NCBI GenBank assembly: GCA_903832075.1
Contig: CAILAF010000598.1
Location: 1 to 11,246 of the forward strand
Direction of reading: 5' to 3'
DNA: 11,246 bases
DNA from: an uncultured Chitinophagaceae bacterium
Lineage (GTDB): Bacteria > Bacteroidota > Bacteroidia > Chitinophagales > Chitinophagaceae
Each line of letters begins with the position of its first letter. The stretch's first letter is position 1. The position numbers and the translations under genes were made by a program. The notes beneath the pieces were generated by a model that was not told the DNA's origin, made no database searches, and was given only the letters and a program-made list of their open reading frames with translations. Shown here one piece after another: positions 1-7,215 of this stretch.

Positions 1-1586
1 CGTTGGATGCGAGTAATATTTTTAAACCTGCATTGGCAAGAGGAGAACTCCAGTGCATCGGTGCATCAACATTAGATGAGTATCGTCAATACATCGAAAA
101 AGATGGTGCATTAGATCGTCGTTTTCAAAAAGTATTGATTGAACAACCGAGTGTTGAAGAAACAATTCTCATCTTAAATAATATCAAAAGTAAATACGAA
201 GACTATCACAGCGTTGAATATGATCAGGAAGCGATTGAAGCTTGTGTAAAGTTAAGTGATCGTTATATGACTGATCGTTTATTACCTGATAAAGCCATTG
301 ATGTATTGGATGAAGTTGGCGCAAGAGTGCATTTGAAAAACATTAATGTGCCCAAAGAAATTGTAGAGTTGGAAAAACAAATTGAAGAAATAAAGAACGA
401 AAAAAATAAAGTAGTAAAAAGTCAACGCTTTGAAGAAGCAGCTGCTTTGCGTGATAAAGAAAAACGTTTGGGTGAAGAATTAGAAAAAGCAAAAGGTTCA
501 TGGGAAGAAGAAAGTAAAAACAAGCGTTATCCGATTACCGAAGAAAATATTGCTGAAGTAGTAAGCATGATGACAGGCATTCCTGTTAAAAGAATGGTGC
601 AGGCAGAAACAGAGAAGTTGCGCCGTATGAGTGATGATATGCGTGAAATGGTTATTGGTCAAAGCGAAGCAATACAAAAGGTTGTAAAAGCAATTCAGCG
701 CAATCGTGTTGGGTTAAAAGATCCAAAGAAACCAATTGGAACATTTATTTTCTTAGGTCCTACCGGTGTTGGTAAAACTGAGTTGGCAAGGGCATTAGCG
801 CGTTATATGTTTGATAGTGATGATGCATTGATTCGCATTGATATGAGTGAGTACATGGAGAAATTTACTGTAAGTCGTTTAATTGGTGCACCTCCGGGTT
901 ATGTTGGTTATGAAGAAGGGGGACAATTAACTGAAAGAGTTCGCAGAAAACCTTATAGTGTTATTTTATTAGATGAAATTGAAAAAGCGCATCCCGATAT
1001 TTATAATATTTTATTGCAAGTATTGGATGATGGACAATTAACTGATGGATTAGGTAGAAAAGTTGATTTCAAGAATACAATGATTATCATGACATCAAAC
1101 ATTGGTGTTCGTCAGTTAAAAGAATTTGGTGATGGCGTTGGCTTTGCAACAGCTGCAAGAATGTCTAATCAAGAAGAGAATAATAAGGCTGTTATTGAAA
1201 AAGCATTGAAACGTACATTCTCACCGGAATTCTTAAACAGAATTGATGATGTAGTTATTTTCAATGCTTTAACCAAAGAAAATATTTTCAGCATCATTGA
1301 TATTTTAATGAAAAGTGTGATGAAACGCTTGGTGAACTTAGGTTTCAGCATGGAGTTGACTGATGAAGCAAAAGATTTTATTGCTGAAAAAGGTTTTGAT
1401 GTTCAATTTGGCGCAAGACCATTACACCGTGCTATTCAAAAATATTTAGAAGATCCTTTAGCGGAAGAAATTTTAAATATGAATGTTAAAAATGGTGATA
1501 CATTGATTGCATCTTTGGATAAAGAAAATGGTAAAATAAAATTTGAATTGAAACAAAAAGAAACAGAAGAAAATGCAAGTGTCTAA
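1..1586 (+). CDS. clpC: ATP-dependent Clp protease ATP-binding subunit ClpC, 5'-truncated by the window edge
   Basis: This is a Hsp100 AAA+ unfoldase that feeds substrates to ClpP in the cytoplasm. The reading frame is open from the first base (codons start at base 3, first codon TTG for Leu), so the N-domain and the Walker motifs of the first ATPase ring lie outside the window. In the 527 visible residues I see the end of NBD1 with its arginine finger region (DRRF, about 38-41), a short middle segment with a UVR-like motif (about 137-164), then NBD2: Walker A GPTGVGKT (252-259), Walker B ILLDE (321-325), sensor-1 TSN (364-366), arginine finger in FLNRID (410-415) and sensor-2 GARP (470-473). 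The short UVR-type middle region, in place of ClpB's long coiled coil, favours ClpC. A VGF tripeptide (379-381) fits the ClpP-docking loop, so a ClpP partner is expected elsewhere. All visible catalytic residues are intact. A hairpin terminator follows the TAA stop. Confidence 0.96.
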   Translation, partial: LDASNIFKPALARGELQCIGASTLDEYRQYIEKDGALDRRFQKVLIEQPSVEETILILNNIKSKYEDYHSVEYDQEAIEACVKLSDRYMTDRLLPDKAIDVLDEVGARVHLKNINVPKEIVELEKQIEEIKNEKNKVVKSQRFEEAAALRDKEKRLGEELEKAKGSWEEESKNKRYPITEENIAEVVSMMTGIPVKRMVQAETEKLRRMSDDMREMVIGQSEAIQKVVKAIQRNRVGLKDPKKPIGTFIFLGPTGVGKTELARALARYMFDSDDALIRIDMSEYMEKFTVSRLIGAPPGYVGYEEGGQLTERVRRKPYSVILLDEIEKAHPDIYNILLQVLDDGQLTDGLGRKVDFKNTMIIMTSNIGVRQLKEFGDGVGFATAARMSNQEENNKAVIEKALKRTFSPEFLNRIDDVVIFNALTKENIFSIIDILMKSVMKRLVNLGFSMELTDEAKDFIAEKGFDVQFGARPLHRAIQKYLEDPLAEEILNMNVKNGDTLIASLDKENGKIKFELKQKETEENASV

Positions 1587-1605
1587 AATAAATTTCTAAA
1601 TAATT

Positions 1606-1639
1606 AAATCCTGTCAGTAATGACGGGATTTTTTATTTT
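1606..1639 (+). terminator. Intrinsic terminator of clpC, probably shared with ubiX
   Basis: An 11-base-pair stem (1606-1616 with 1621-1631, one G-T wobble) closes a GTAA loop and is followed by a T-rich run on the + strand (1629-1639). It starts 19 bases after the clpC stop. The T-run includes the TTA that is the ubiX stop codon on the other strand (1633-1635). On the minus strand the same stem is followed by a weaker AT-rich stretch, so termination may work in both directions between these convergent genes. Confidence 0.8.
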
Positions 1640-2193
1640 CCCCATCTAAAGCTATTATTTTCCAATCCGGCTAAATCTAAAATCCTGTCAACAACAGTGG
1701 CAGCAATAGTTTCAACAGTTGTTGGTTTAGAATAAAATGATGGCGTTGCCGGACAAATGATGCCTCCGGCTAATGTTACCGTTTCCATATTTTTAATATG
1801 AATTAGATTATATGGTGTTTCTCTTACCATTAAGATTAGTTTTCTTCTTTCTTTCAATACAACATCAGCAGCACGTGTAATTAAATCATCACTAACACCG
1901 CTTGCGATTCTTCCTAAAGTTCCCATACTGCAAGGAGCAACAATCATAATATTATATTTCGCAGAGCCGGATGCAAATGGTGCAGAGAAATCATTCTTCT
2001 CAAAATATTTTACATCATATTTTTTGTAATCATCATTTTCCAATTCAGTATGCCAAACTTCTTTTGCATTATTGCTCATCACAATACTCAATTCATGCCA
2101 TTGATTTTTCAATAACATTAGTTTATCCAATAAAACTTTTGCATAAACAGAACCGCTTGCTCCTGTAATTGCTACAACAATCTTGTTTGACAT
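1633..2193 (-). CDS. ubiX: UbiX-family flavin prenyltransferase
   Basis: UbiX joins a dimethylallyl group to reduced FMN to make prenyl-FMN, the cofactor of UbiD-type decarboxylases. The 186-residue protein has the family's usual length. It shows the N-terminal flavin-binding GASG (11-14), the APCSMGTLGRIASG stretch (86-99), the SDDLITRAADVVLKERR block (101-117), the RETP motif (124-127) and the conserved C-terminal PATPSFY (148-154). The start is the ATG at 2193, which places GASG at the normal distance from the N-terminus; there is no Shine-Dalgarno sequence, as is usual in Bacteroidota. No UbiD decarboxylase is in this window. The gene diverges from the thioredoxin-fold gene with 28 bases between starts, and it converges on clpC over the terminator hairpin. 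Older annotations may call this family aromatic acid decarboxylase or Pad1. Confidence 0.95.
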   Translation of the reverse strand: MSNKIVVAITGASGSVYAKVLLDKLMLLKNQWHELSIVMSNNAKEVWHTELENDDYKKYDVKYFEKNDFSAPFASGSAKYNIMIVAPCSMGTLGRIASGVSDDLITRAADVVLKERRKLILMVRETPYNLIHIKNMETVTLAGGIICPATPSFYSKPTTVETIAATVVDRILDLAGLENNSFRWGK

Positions 2194-2197
2194 TCTT

Positions 2198-2205
2198 TAC
2201 TTTTG
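2198..2205 (+). promoter_or_regulatory. Putative -7 box of the thioredoxin-fold gene (TACTTTTG)
   Basis: This matches the Bacteroidota TAnnTTTG box on the + strand, 16 bases before the ATG at 2222, so the start site would be near 2209 with a leader of about 13 bases. I find no TTG or TTTG at the preferred spacing upstream (the nearest TTG, at 2169-2171, is 26 bases away), so the -33 element is weak or absent. Confidence 0.45.
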
Positions 2206-2211
2206 TGTGAA

Positions 2212-2219
2212 CAAATGTA
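2212..2219 (-). promoter_or_regulatory. Putative -7 box of ubiX (TACATTTG on the minus strand)
   Basis: CAAATGTA on the + strand reads TACATTTG on the minus strand, a full TAnnTTTG match. It ends 18 bases before the ubiX ATG, giving a predicted start near 2208 and a leader of about 15 bases. No good TTTG -33 element lies at the right distance. It faces the thioredoxin-gene box with only six bases between the two boxes. Confidence 0.45.
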
Positions 2220-2221
2220 CC

Positions 2222-2743
2222 ATGAGTAAAGCTAAATTGTTTGGAATTTTATTAATGATGTTTTGTTTGACTTCTTTTTATCCTCCAAAAAAGAAAAAAG
2301 ATTTATGGCAATCTTGGAATGAAATTCAACAATTGATGTTGCAACAAAAGAAACCTATTTTGATTGATATGTATACCGATTGGTGTGTGTATTGTAAAAA
2401 GATGGATGTTACAACTTATCAAAACGATTCGGTCTATGAATATTTGAAAGAACATTTTTATCGGTTTAAATTTAATGCAGAATCTAAAGATAGTTTGAGA
2501 TGGAACAATAAAACATTTGGTTTCGACAAAAAAAATAAGTTGCATGAGTTTTATGAATATGCAGCAAAGGAAAATTTAGTTTTTCCAACTACAGTTATCA
2601 TCCCACCAAATGGCCAGCCATACAGTGTTGCAGGAGAATTGAAAATAAAAGAAATGGAAATTTTATTAAAATATTTTTCAGGTTCTTATGCTGATAAAAC
2701 ATTTGAAGAATTTTCTAAACAATATAAATCGGGTTGGAAGTAA
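2222..2743 (+). CDS. Exported thioredoxin-fold protein (Thioredoxin_7/DsbD-gamma-like)
   Basis: This 173-residue protein begins with a short hydrophobic segment (about 7-19) followed by PPKKKK, which looks like a signal or anchor sequence and suggests the periplasm. The thioredoxin active site is WCVYC (54-58), with two cysteines in CxxC spacing, followed by KKMD. FPTTVI near 121-126 supplies the expected cis-proline, and a glycine-containing strand (about 130-139) closes the fold. From the family I infer disulfide reduction or exchange in the envelope; the substrate cannot be read from sequence. The cysteine at 15 does not sit in a proper lipobox, so a lipoprotein is unlikely. The frame is open upstream to 2183, but the ATG at 2222 is preferred because it puts the hydrophobic segment at the N-terminus and follows a TAnnTTTG box. 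It converges on the tamL-like gene with a 25-base gap. Confidence 0.88.
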   Translation: MSKAKLFGILLMMFCLTSFYPPKKKKDLWQSWNEIQQLMLQQKKPILIDMYTDWCVYCKKMDVTTYQNDSVYEYLKEHFYRFKFNAESKDSLRWNNKTFGFDKKNKLHEFYEYAAKENLVFPTTVIIPPNGQPYSVAGELKIKEMEILLKYFSGSYADKTFEEFSKQYKSGWK

Positions 2744-2768
2744 AATGATTTTTCAATTGCAGAACATA

Positions 2769-5168
2769 TTAGAAAGGCAATCCAATGCCTAATTGCAAAA
2801 CAGCATTATTAATTTGTTTTTTATTATAATTATCTCTCGTATCGGTCCAGAAATTTTTAAAATTCATCCATCCATCGTTATATTGTCTTCCCGGATCTTT
2901 TACTTTATAAGCTGCATCAATTCGTATCAAAAAATAATTAAAATCAAATCTTATACCTGTACCAATTGCAACCGCAATATCTTTTCCTAAACGTGAAATA
3001 GAAAACTCAGCATTTGGATTAGTCGGGTCTCTGTTAATATTCCAAACATTACCAATATCTGTAAACAATGCACTGCTTATTTTAAATGAACTAAATGTCC
3101 AAATGGGAAAACGATATTCAATATTTCCTTCTAATGCAAGATCGCCGTAACGATCAGTAAATCCTGTAGCAGTATCAGATGCAGCAGAAGAACCTAAACC
3201 TAATTGACGTAAGCCCCATGCACGCATACTATTTGGGCCACCTAAGAAATATTGTTTAAAGAATGGAACAGATTGTCCGGCTTTAGGAATTGTAATGCCT
3301 GCAAAAAATCGAGTAGCTAATTCTGTTTTTCTATACTTTTTTTTGTATCCATATTCTGTTTGCAGTTTAACATATCTAAAAATTTGATTGCTGATTGTAT
3401 TACCGAATAAACTTGCTACTGTTCCTGATTCTTCAAAATATAAATTTAATTTATGAGTGCTTCCAATATCTCTTTTACTAATGAATGTTTTATTAACTGA
3501 TAAAGAAGTACCTACAACTTTTCCATCTCTAAATGATTTTTCTAAAAAAGGATTACTTGCCAATAAATCTGCAAAACCACCTAACGTATCTACTTTATAT
3601 AATTCTATATTCAATGGTTTAAAAATCCAGTTCCAAGGATTTTTTGTATTACTTGTTTTATTCCATTCATAACCCCAACTTGCTGTAAATTCTCTTAATC
3701 TGTATAAATCTTTTCTGTCTGTATAAGAACCCGCAACAGATAAAATAGTTCTCTTATTATTTAATTTATTTAAAGCAGCCCATGGAGTAAATGGTTGAAT
3801 TATTTTTGGAAAAATATAGGATTGGCTTAAACCAATTTGAAAAGATTGTGGAGATAATTTATTGGTACTGTCAAAACCCAATTCTGTGCCCAAACGTAAG
3901 CTGGTAACAGATTGTATGGCATTCTTCCAAACGTTTCGATTGCGATATGTAAAGTTGGTAGAAATTCCTAAAAAACTACTTCCTGCAATATCACCTGTGT
4001 TTCTGCTTCCTTCAAGATCAACAGAAAAATTTTGTTTAAATGCAGGTACTAAAAAAAAGTAAATATCTAAACTGTCTTTATTTCTAATCACTTCTTTCGA
4101 ATCTACTTGTTGCCATGCACCAATTTGTCCGAGTGTATTAATGGATTTAATTAACAGGTCTTCATTATACAAACTATCATGTTTTAAAAAAGTATGTTCA
4201 CGCAATGGTCTATAAATAAATTTACCTTTATTATATCGCATGATGTTTTGTTGGTTCTTGGTAACATATTCTTTAAATCCTTTTTGTTTAATTAAACTAT
4301 CCGGGATGTCAGTTATTTTAGCTTCGGGATAGTAATAAGTTTTGGCAATATGATATTTAGTAATCTTTGATGAATCTTTAATAGGTTTTTGTTTGATCAA
4401 TATATCCCAATTCGGATTTATTTTTCTATACTTCGCAGCTTCTTCCAATAAATTTGCTTGAGAAAAAGGATCAAGGGATAAATGCAATAATTTAGTATCA
4501 ATAGTATCCACTTCTGCAACAATATCATCTTTCGTAAAACTGAAATAACCGTTTTGTCTAAACAAATTCACTATTCTGTCTAATTCATTGCCCACTATTT
4601 GTTTGGTGTATGGCTCTCCTGTTTTTAATAAACTTTTTTTCTTTTCCTGTAAAGCCAATTTCTGCATATTAGAATCAAGCATTACAAAACCAACAGAATC
4701 AATCTTAATATTTTTTCCCAGATCAATCTTCATAAAAACAGAAACTCTTATTTCATTTATATTATTTTTTTTATGAAAGATGGTATCATATTTAAGGATA
4801 GAATCTTTAAAATCGGCATAATAGTATCCTTGTGAATTCAAATAAGAATTCATGAATTTTATGGAGCGAATAATATTCGTAGAATCAAATGTAGGCGGCT
4901 CTTTGATGGCATAAAGGAAAATCCATTTTTGCATTTTTGGCACTTTCAAACTATCATCCCAATAATTATCCAGATCAAATGTTAAACGTTTTTTCTCATC
5001 TTTGGAAATATTACCGTTAACAATAACACTGGTTTTATAAATGAATGGTTTATTTGCCTGATAATTGTTAACGCTGGTTCTTTTTTCTTCCGAACAAGAA
5101 AAGGTTGATAAAATAACCAACACAAAAAGCAGGGTGTAAATAATTTTTTTATTGTTCACTAAATACAT
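2769..5168 (-). CDS. tamL: TamL-like lipoprotein, BamA/TamA-family outer-membrane assembly factor
   Basis: This 799-residue protein belongs to the Omp85 superfamily. The N-terminus is a lipoprotein signal: NNKK, a hydrophobic run, then a serine-rich stretch ending at Cys25. The lipobox TFSC is loose, but loose lipoboxes are common in this phylum. The soluble region (about 40-370) should hold POTRA-type domains. The C-terminal half has alternating barrel strands, the loop-6 signature GGPNSMRAWG (643-652, with the conserved arginine in the place of BamA's VRGF), then ALEGNIEYRFP, a TDIGNVW segment, GIRFDF and a terminal Phe. Lipidated TamA homologues, TamL, are described in Bacteroidota, where they are thought to help assemble outer-membrane proteins with TamB; no tamB is visible here. 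I chose the ATG at 5168 over a TTG at 5174 that would overlap the divergent gene's start. The name rests on family features and not on a phylogeny. Confidence 0.87.
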   Translation of the reverse strand: MYLVNNKKIIYTLLFVLVILSTFSCSEEKRTSVNNYQANKPFIYKTSVIVNGNISKDEKKRLTFDLDNYWDDSLKVPKMQKWIFLYAIKEPPTFDSTNIIRSIKFMNSYLNSQGYYYADFKDSILKYDTIFHKKNNINEIRVSVFMKIDLGKNIKIDSVGFVMLDSNMQKLALQEKKKSLLKTGEPYTKQIVGNELDRIVNLFRQNGYFSFTKDDIVAEVDTIDTKLLHLSLDPFSQANLLEEAAKYRKINPNWDILIKQKPIKDSSKITKYHIAKTYYYPEAKITDIPDSLIKQKGFKEYVTKNQQNIMRYNKGKFIYRPLREHTFLKHDSLYNEDLLIKSINTLGQIGAWQQVDSKEVIRNKDSLDIYFFLVPAFKQNFSVDLEGSRNTGDIAGSSFLGISTNFTYRNRNVWKNAIQSVTSLRLGTELGFDSTNKLSPQSFQIGLSQSYIFPKIIQPFTPWAALNKLNNKRTILSVAGSYTDRKDLYRLREFTASWGYEWNKTSNTKNPWNWIFKPLNIELYKVDTLGGFADLLASNPFLEKSFRDGKVVGTSLSVNKTFISKRDIGSTHKLNLYFEESGTVASLFGNTISNQIFRYVKLQTEYGYKKKYRKTELATRFFAGITIPKAGQSVPFFKQYFLGGPNSMRAWGLRQLGLGSSAASDTATGFTDRYGDLALEGNIEYRFPIWTFSSFKISSALFTDIGNVWNINRDPTNPNAEFSISRLGKDIAVAIGTGIRFDFNYFLIRIDAAYKVKDPGRQYNDGWMNFKNFWTDTRDNYNKKQINNAVLQLGIGLPF

Positions 5169-5173
5169 GTCCA

Positions 5174-5905
5174 ATGTTAAGCAAGAATGAGCTCAAATAT
5201 ATTCAATCTTTGTGCCACAAAAAACTCCGGCTAGAAGAAGGGTTATTTATTGCAGAAGGAGTGAAGCTGGTTGATGAATTGCTGCAAAGCAATTATATCA
5301 TTAAAAAAATTTATGCCACTTCGGTATGGATAGAAAAACATGTTAGCTCAAAAGTTGAAGTTGTTGAAGTAAGTGAAACTGAATTAGAAAGAATAAGCAG
5401 TTTACAAACTCCTAATCAGGTATTGGCGATTGTTGAACAGAAACAAATGATTACAGCGCCTGTATTTCAGAAGCAATGGACAATTATATTGGATAATATT
5501 CAAGATCCCGGAAACTTTGGAACCATCATTCGTATTGCAGATTGGTTTGGAATAAAGCAAATTATTTGCAGTAATGATACTGTTGAATTACATAATCCAA
5601 AAGTTATTCAAAGTACTATGGGCAGTTTTATTAGAGTAAATGTTTGGTATAATAATCTTTCTGAAATATTACAAAGTACTAACATGCCAATACTTGGTGC
5701 GTTGTTAGAAGGAAAAAGCATTTATCATTTTCCAAAAATGGAAGAAGGAATTATTGTTATTGGAAATGAATCGAAAGGAATACATGATTCTCTTAAAAAA
5801 TTAATTACGCATCCTGTAACAATTCCAAAAATTGGCGAAGCTGATTCGCTGAATGCCGCTGTGGCAGCGGGTATCATTGTTTCACATCTTATCGGAACTG
5901 AATAG
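5174..5905 (+). CDS. SpoU/TrmH-family RNA 2'-O-ribose methyltransferase
   Basis: This SPOUT-fold enzyme uses S-adenosylmethionine to methylate a ribose 2'-OH in tRNA or rRNA. The 243 residues hold an N-terminal substrate-binding region (about 1-95) and a catalytic knot domain with all three motifs: motif 1 DNIQDPGNFGTIIR (107-120, catalytic-type Arg120), motif 2 VIGNESKGI (195-203), and motif 3 IPKIGEADSLNAAVAA (217-232, with Asn227). The ATG at 5174 fits the typical MLSKNELKYIQSL opening of Bacteroidota homologues. The exact target (a rRNA site like RlmB, or tRNA G18 like TrmH) cannot be told, so no symbol is given. The start lies only five bases from the ATG of the divergent tamL-like gene. 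The 3' end overlaps the convergent permease gene by 17 bases. I see no clear TAnnTTTG box upstream; its promoter must lie inside the tamL-like coding sequence. Confidence 0.93.
   Translation: MLSKNELKYIQSLCHKKLRLEEGLFIAEGVKLVDELLQSNYIIKKIYATSVWIEKHVSSKVEVVEVSETELERISSLQTPNQVLAIVEQKQMITAPVFQKQWTIILDNIQDPGNFGTIIRIADWFGIKQIICSNDTVELHNPKVIQSTMGSFIRVNVWYNNLSEILQSTNMPILGALLEGKSIYHFPKMEEGIIVIGNESKGIHDSLKKLITHPVTIPKIGEADSLNAAVAAGIIVSHLIGTE
5194..5221 (-). promoter_or_regulatory. Putative promoter of the tamL-like gene inside the methyltransferase gene
   Basis: CAAATATA at 5194-5201 reads TATATTTG on the minus strand, a full TAnnTTTG match. CAAA at 5218-5221 (TTTG on the minus strand) could be the -33 element, but the 16-base spacer is slightly short. 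The predicted start near 5190 gives a leader of about 22 bases before the ATG at 5168. The site lies within codons 7-16 of the divergent methyltransferase gene. Confidence 0.45.
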
Positions 5906-7121
5906 CTTTAATGGGTTTTATTTTTTTAATGATCCATGTTGGAATGATCAATGATAAGAAACAAACTATTGATGTGCCCACACAGATAGCAAATACTTGC
6001 CACCAAATTATTTGAACAGGTGCAACTGAAACATAATAATTACTCTCGTCTAATTTAAGCAAACCGGTATAAAGTTGTAATAAACATAATCCAACACCAA
6101 TAATAAAACCAATACCAACTCCGGCCAATGTTATTAGACTTGCCTGAAATAAAAATATTTTTTCTATCATCATATTTTTTGCGCCAACAGCTTTTAAAAT
6201 GCCAATCATTCTGGTTCTTTCTAAAACCAATATCAATAAGCAAGTAATTAGATTAATGATGGCAACAATACTCATTACAATAAAAATTACATTTCGATTT
6301 ACGTTTTGAACATTCAACCAATCAAAAATATTAGGATATACTTCTTTAATAGTTGATGCCATCCAAACAGACGGAAGATCATTGGTTAATCTGCTTGCAA
6401 TAGTATCCATTTGATAATAATCATTAAGAAAAATTTCATAACCGCCTATTTGATCATCTTTCCAATTATTAATTCTTCTGATTAATCTAATATCGCCGAT
6501 GGCAAAAAGTTTATCGTATTCTTCGATGCCTGTTTTATAAATGCCAACAACTTTTAGTTTTCTTGTTGAACTTTTGAATTCATCAGATGAAATAAATGAA
6601 ATATGAATGGTGTCATTCAGTGCTATATTCAATTCATTGGCAATGGAAGCTGAAACGAGTATTTCTTTGGAATATAGACTATCATTGAATTTCAGCCATC
6701 TTCCTTTTTGCAAAAAACTTTTTAGCTGAGTACTGTCATAATAATTATCAACTCCTTTTAATAAAATACCTTCTATTTCTTTTTTATTTTCTAATACCGC
6801 ACTTTTTGTGGCAAAGACCTGAATTTGTTTAATTGCTGGATCTTTTTTTAAAATAAATTCTGCCGTATCATTTTTGGCAATAGGTGATTCTTCCGATACC
6901 AATGATTTATTGGGTTGATAATGTTGAACACGAATATGTCCCCAAAAACTGAACACTTTTTCCGAAACTGTTTTTTGAAATCCATTTACAAAAGCTAATG
7001 TTACAATCATTGCAGTTACGCTGAAAGCAGTGGCTGTAATAGACAAACGAATGATAAATCGAGAAAAAGACTTTTGTCGGTTAAATGCAATTCGCTTTGC
7101 TATGAATAAAGAAAGGTTCAA
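5889..7121 (-). CDS. LolC/LolE-type FtsX-fold ABC transporter permease
   Basis: This 410-residue inner-membrane protein has the type VII ABC permease layout: one N-terminal membrane helix (about 23-47), a large periplasmic domain (about 48-275), and three C-terminal helices (about 276-299, 322-350, 370-396). The cytoplasmic loop ERTRMIGILKAVGA (301-314) is the FtsX/LolE coupling signature. Homologues move lipoproteins from the inner membrane to the Lol pathway or drive envelope mechanotransmission; a lipoprotein-release role is inferred from similarity to LolC/E. No ATPase partner is nearby, so it is probably encoded elsewhere. The start is TTG at 7121: an in-frame TGA lies six codons upstream, no ATG lies between, and the conserved MNL..FIAKRIA opening begins exactly at this codon. 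The promoter at 7138-7169 lies 16 bases upstream. The gene ends 17 bases inside the convergent methyltransferase gene. Confidence 0.88.
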   Translation of the reverse strand: MNLSLFIAKRIAFNRQKSFSRFIIRLSITATAFSVTAMIVTLAFVNGFQKTVSEKVFSFWGHIRVQHYQPNKSLVSEESPIAKNDTAEFILKKDPAIKQIQVFATKSAVLENKKEIEGILLKGVDNYYDSTQLKSFLQKGRWLKFNDSLYSKEILVSASIANELNIALNDTIHISFISSDEFKSSTRKLKVVGIYKTGIEEYDKLFAIGDIRLIRRINNWKDDQIGGYEIFLNDYYQMDTIASRLTNDLPSVWMASTIKEVYPNIFDWLNVQNVNRNVIFIVMSIVAIINLITCLLILVLERTRMIGILKAVGAKNMMIEKIFLFQASLITLAGVGIGFIIGVGLCLLQLYTGLLKLDESNYYVSVAPVQIIWWQVFAICVGTSIVCFLSLIIPTWIIKKIKPIKAIQFR

Positions 7122-7137
7122 TTTTATTTGTATTGGT

Positions 7138-7169
7138 CAAATCTACACGTCAAAAAGCAATACAACAAA
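7138..7169 (-). promoter_or_regulatory. Bacteroidota-type promoter of the LolC/E-like permease (TTTG-N20-TAGATTTG)
   Basis: On the minus strand TTTG (7169-7166) is separated by 20 bases from TAGATTTG (7145-7138). Both elements and the spacing match the TTTG / TAnnTTTG consensus, making this the best promoter in the window. The predicted start near 7134 leaves a leader of about 13 bases before the TTG start codon at 7121, which supports that unusual start. Confidence 0.65.
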
Positions 7170-7215
7170 ATCATTTGCTTAAATGTTGTTAACAGAAAAT
7201 TTGTATGTTTATTTA

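Noticed and set aside
2183..2221. Upstream extension of the thioredoxin-fold protein from a TTG at 2183
   Set aside because: It would run through the predicted -7 box and put 13 residues before the hydrophobic segment; the ATG at 2222 fits better.
2744..2768. Possible terminator between the thioredoxin-fold and tamL-like genes
   Set aside because: Only a CAATTG palindrome is present, with no stable stem and T-run.
3457..4776. Several + strand open frames of 60-70 codons opposite the tamL-like gene
   Set aside because: They are antisense shadows of a well-supported 799-residue protein and show no recognisable domains.
5169..5174. TTG start at 5174 for the tamL-like gene
   Set aside because: The ATG two codons downstream is a better start and gives a more normal lipoprotein signal length.
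7183..7215. ATG at 7183 as start of the plug-family protein
   Set aside because: It adds 11 non-signal-like residues before a clear signal peptide that begins at the ATG at 7216.
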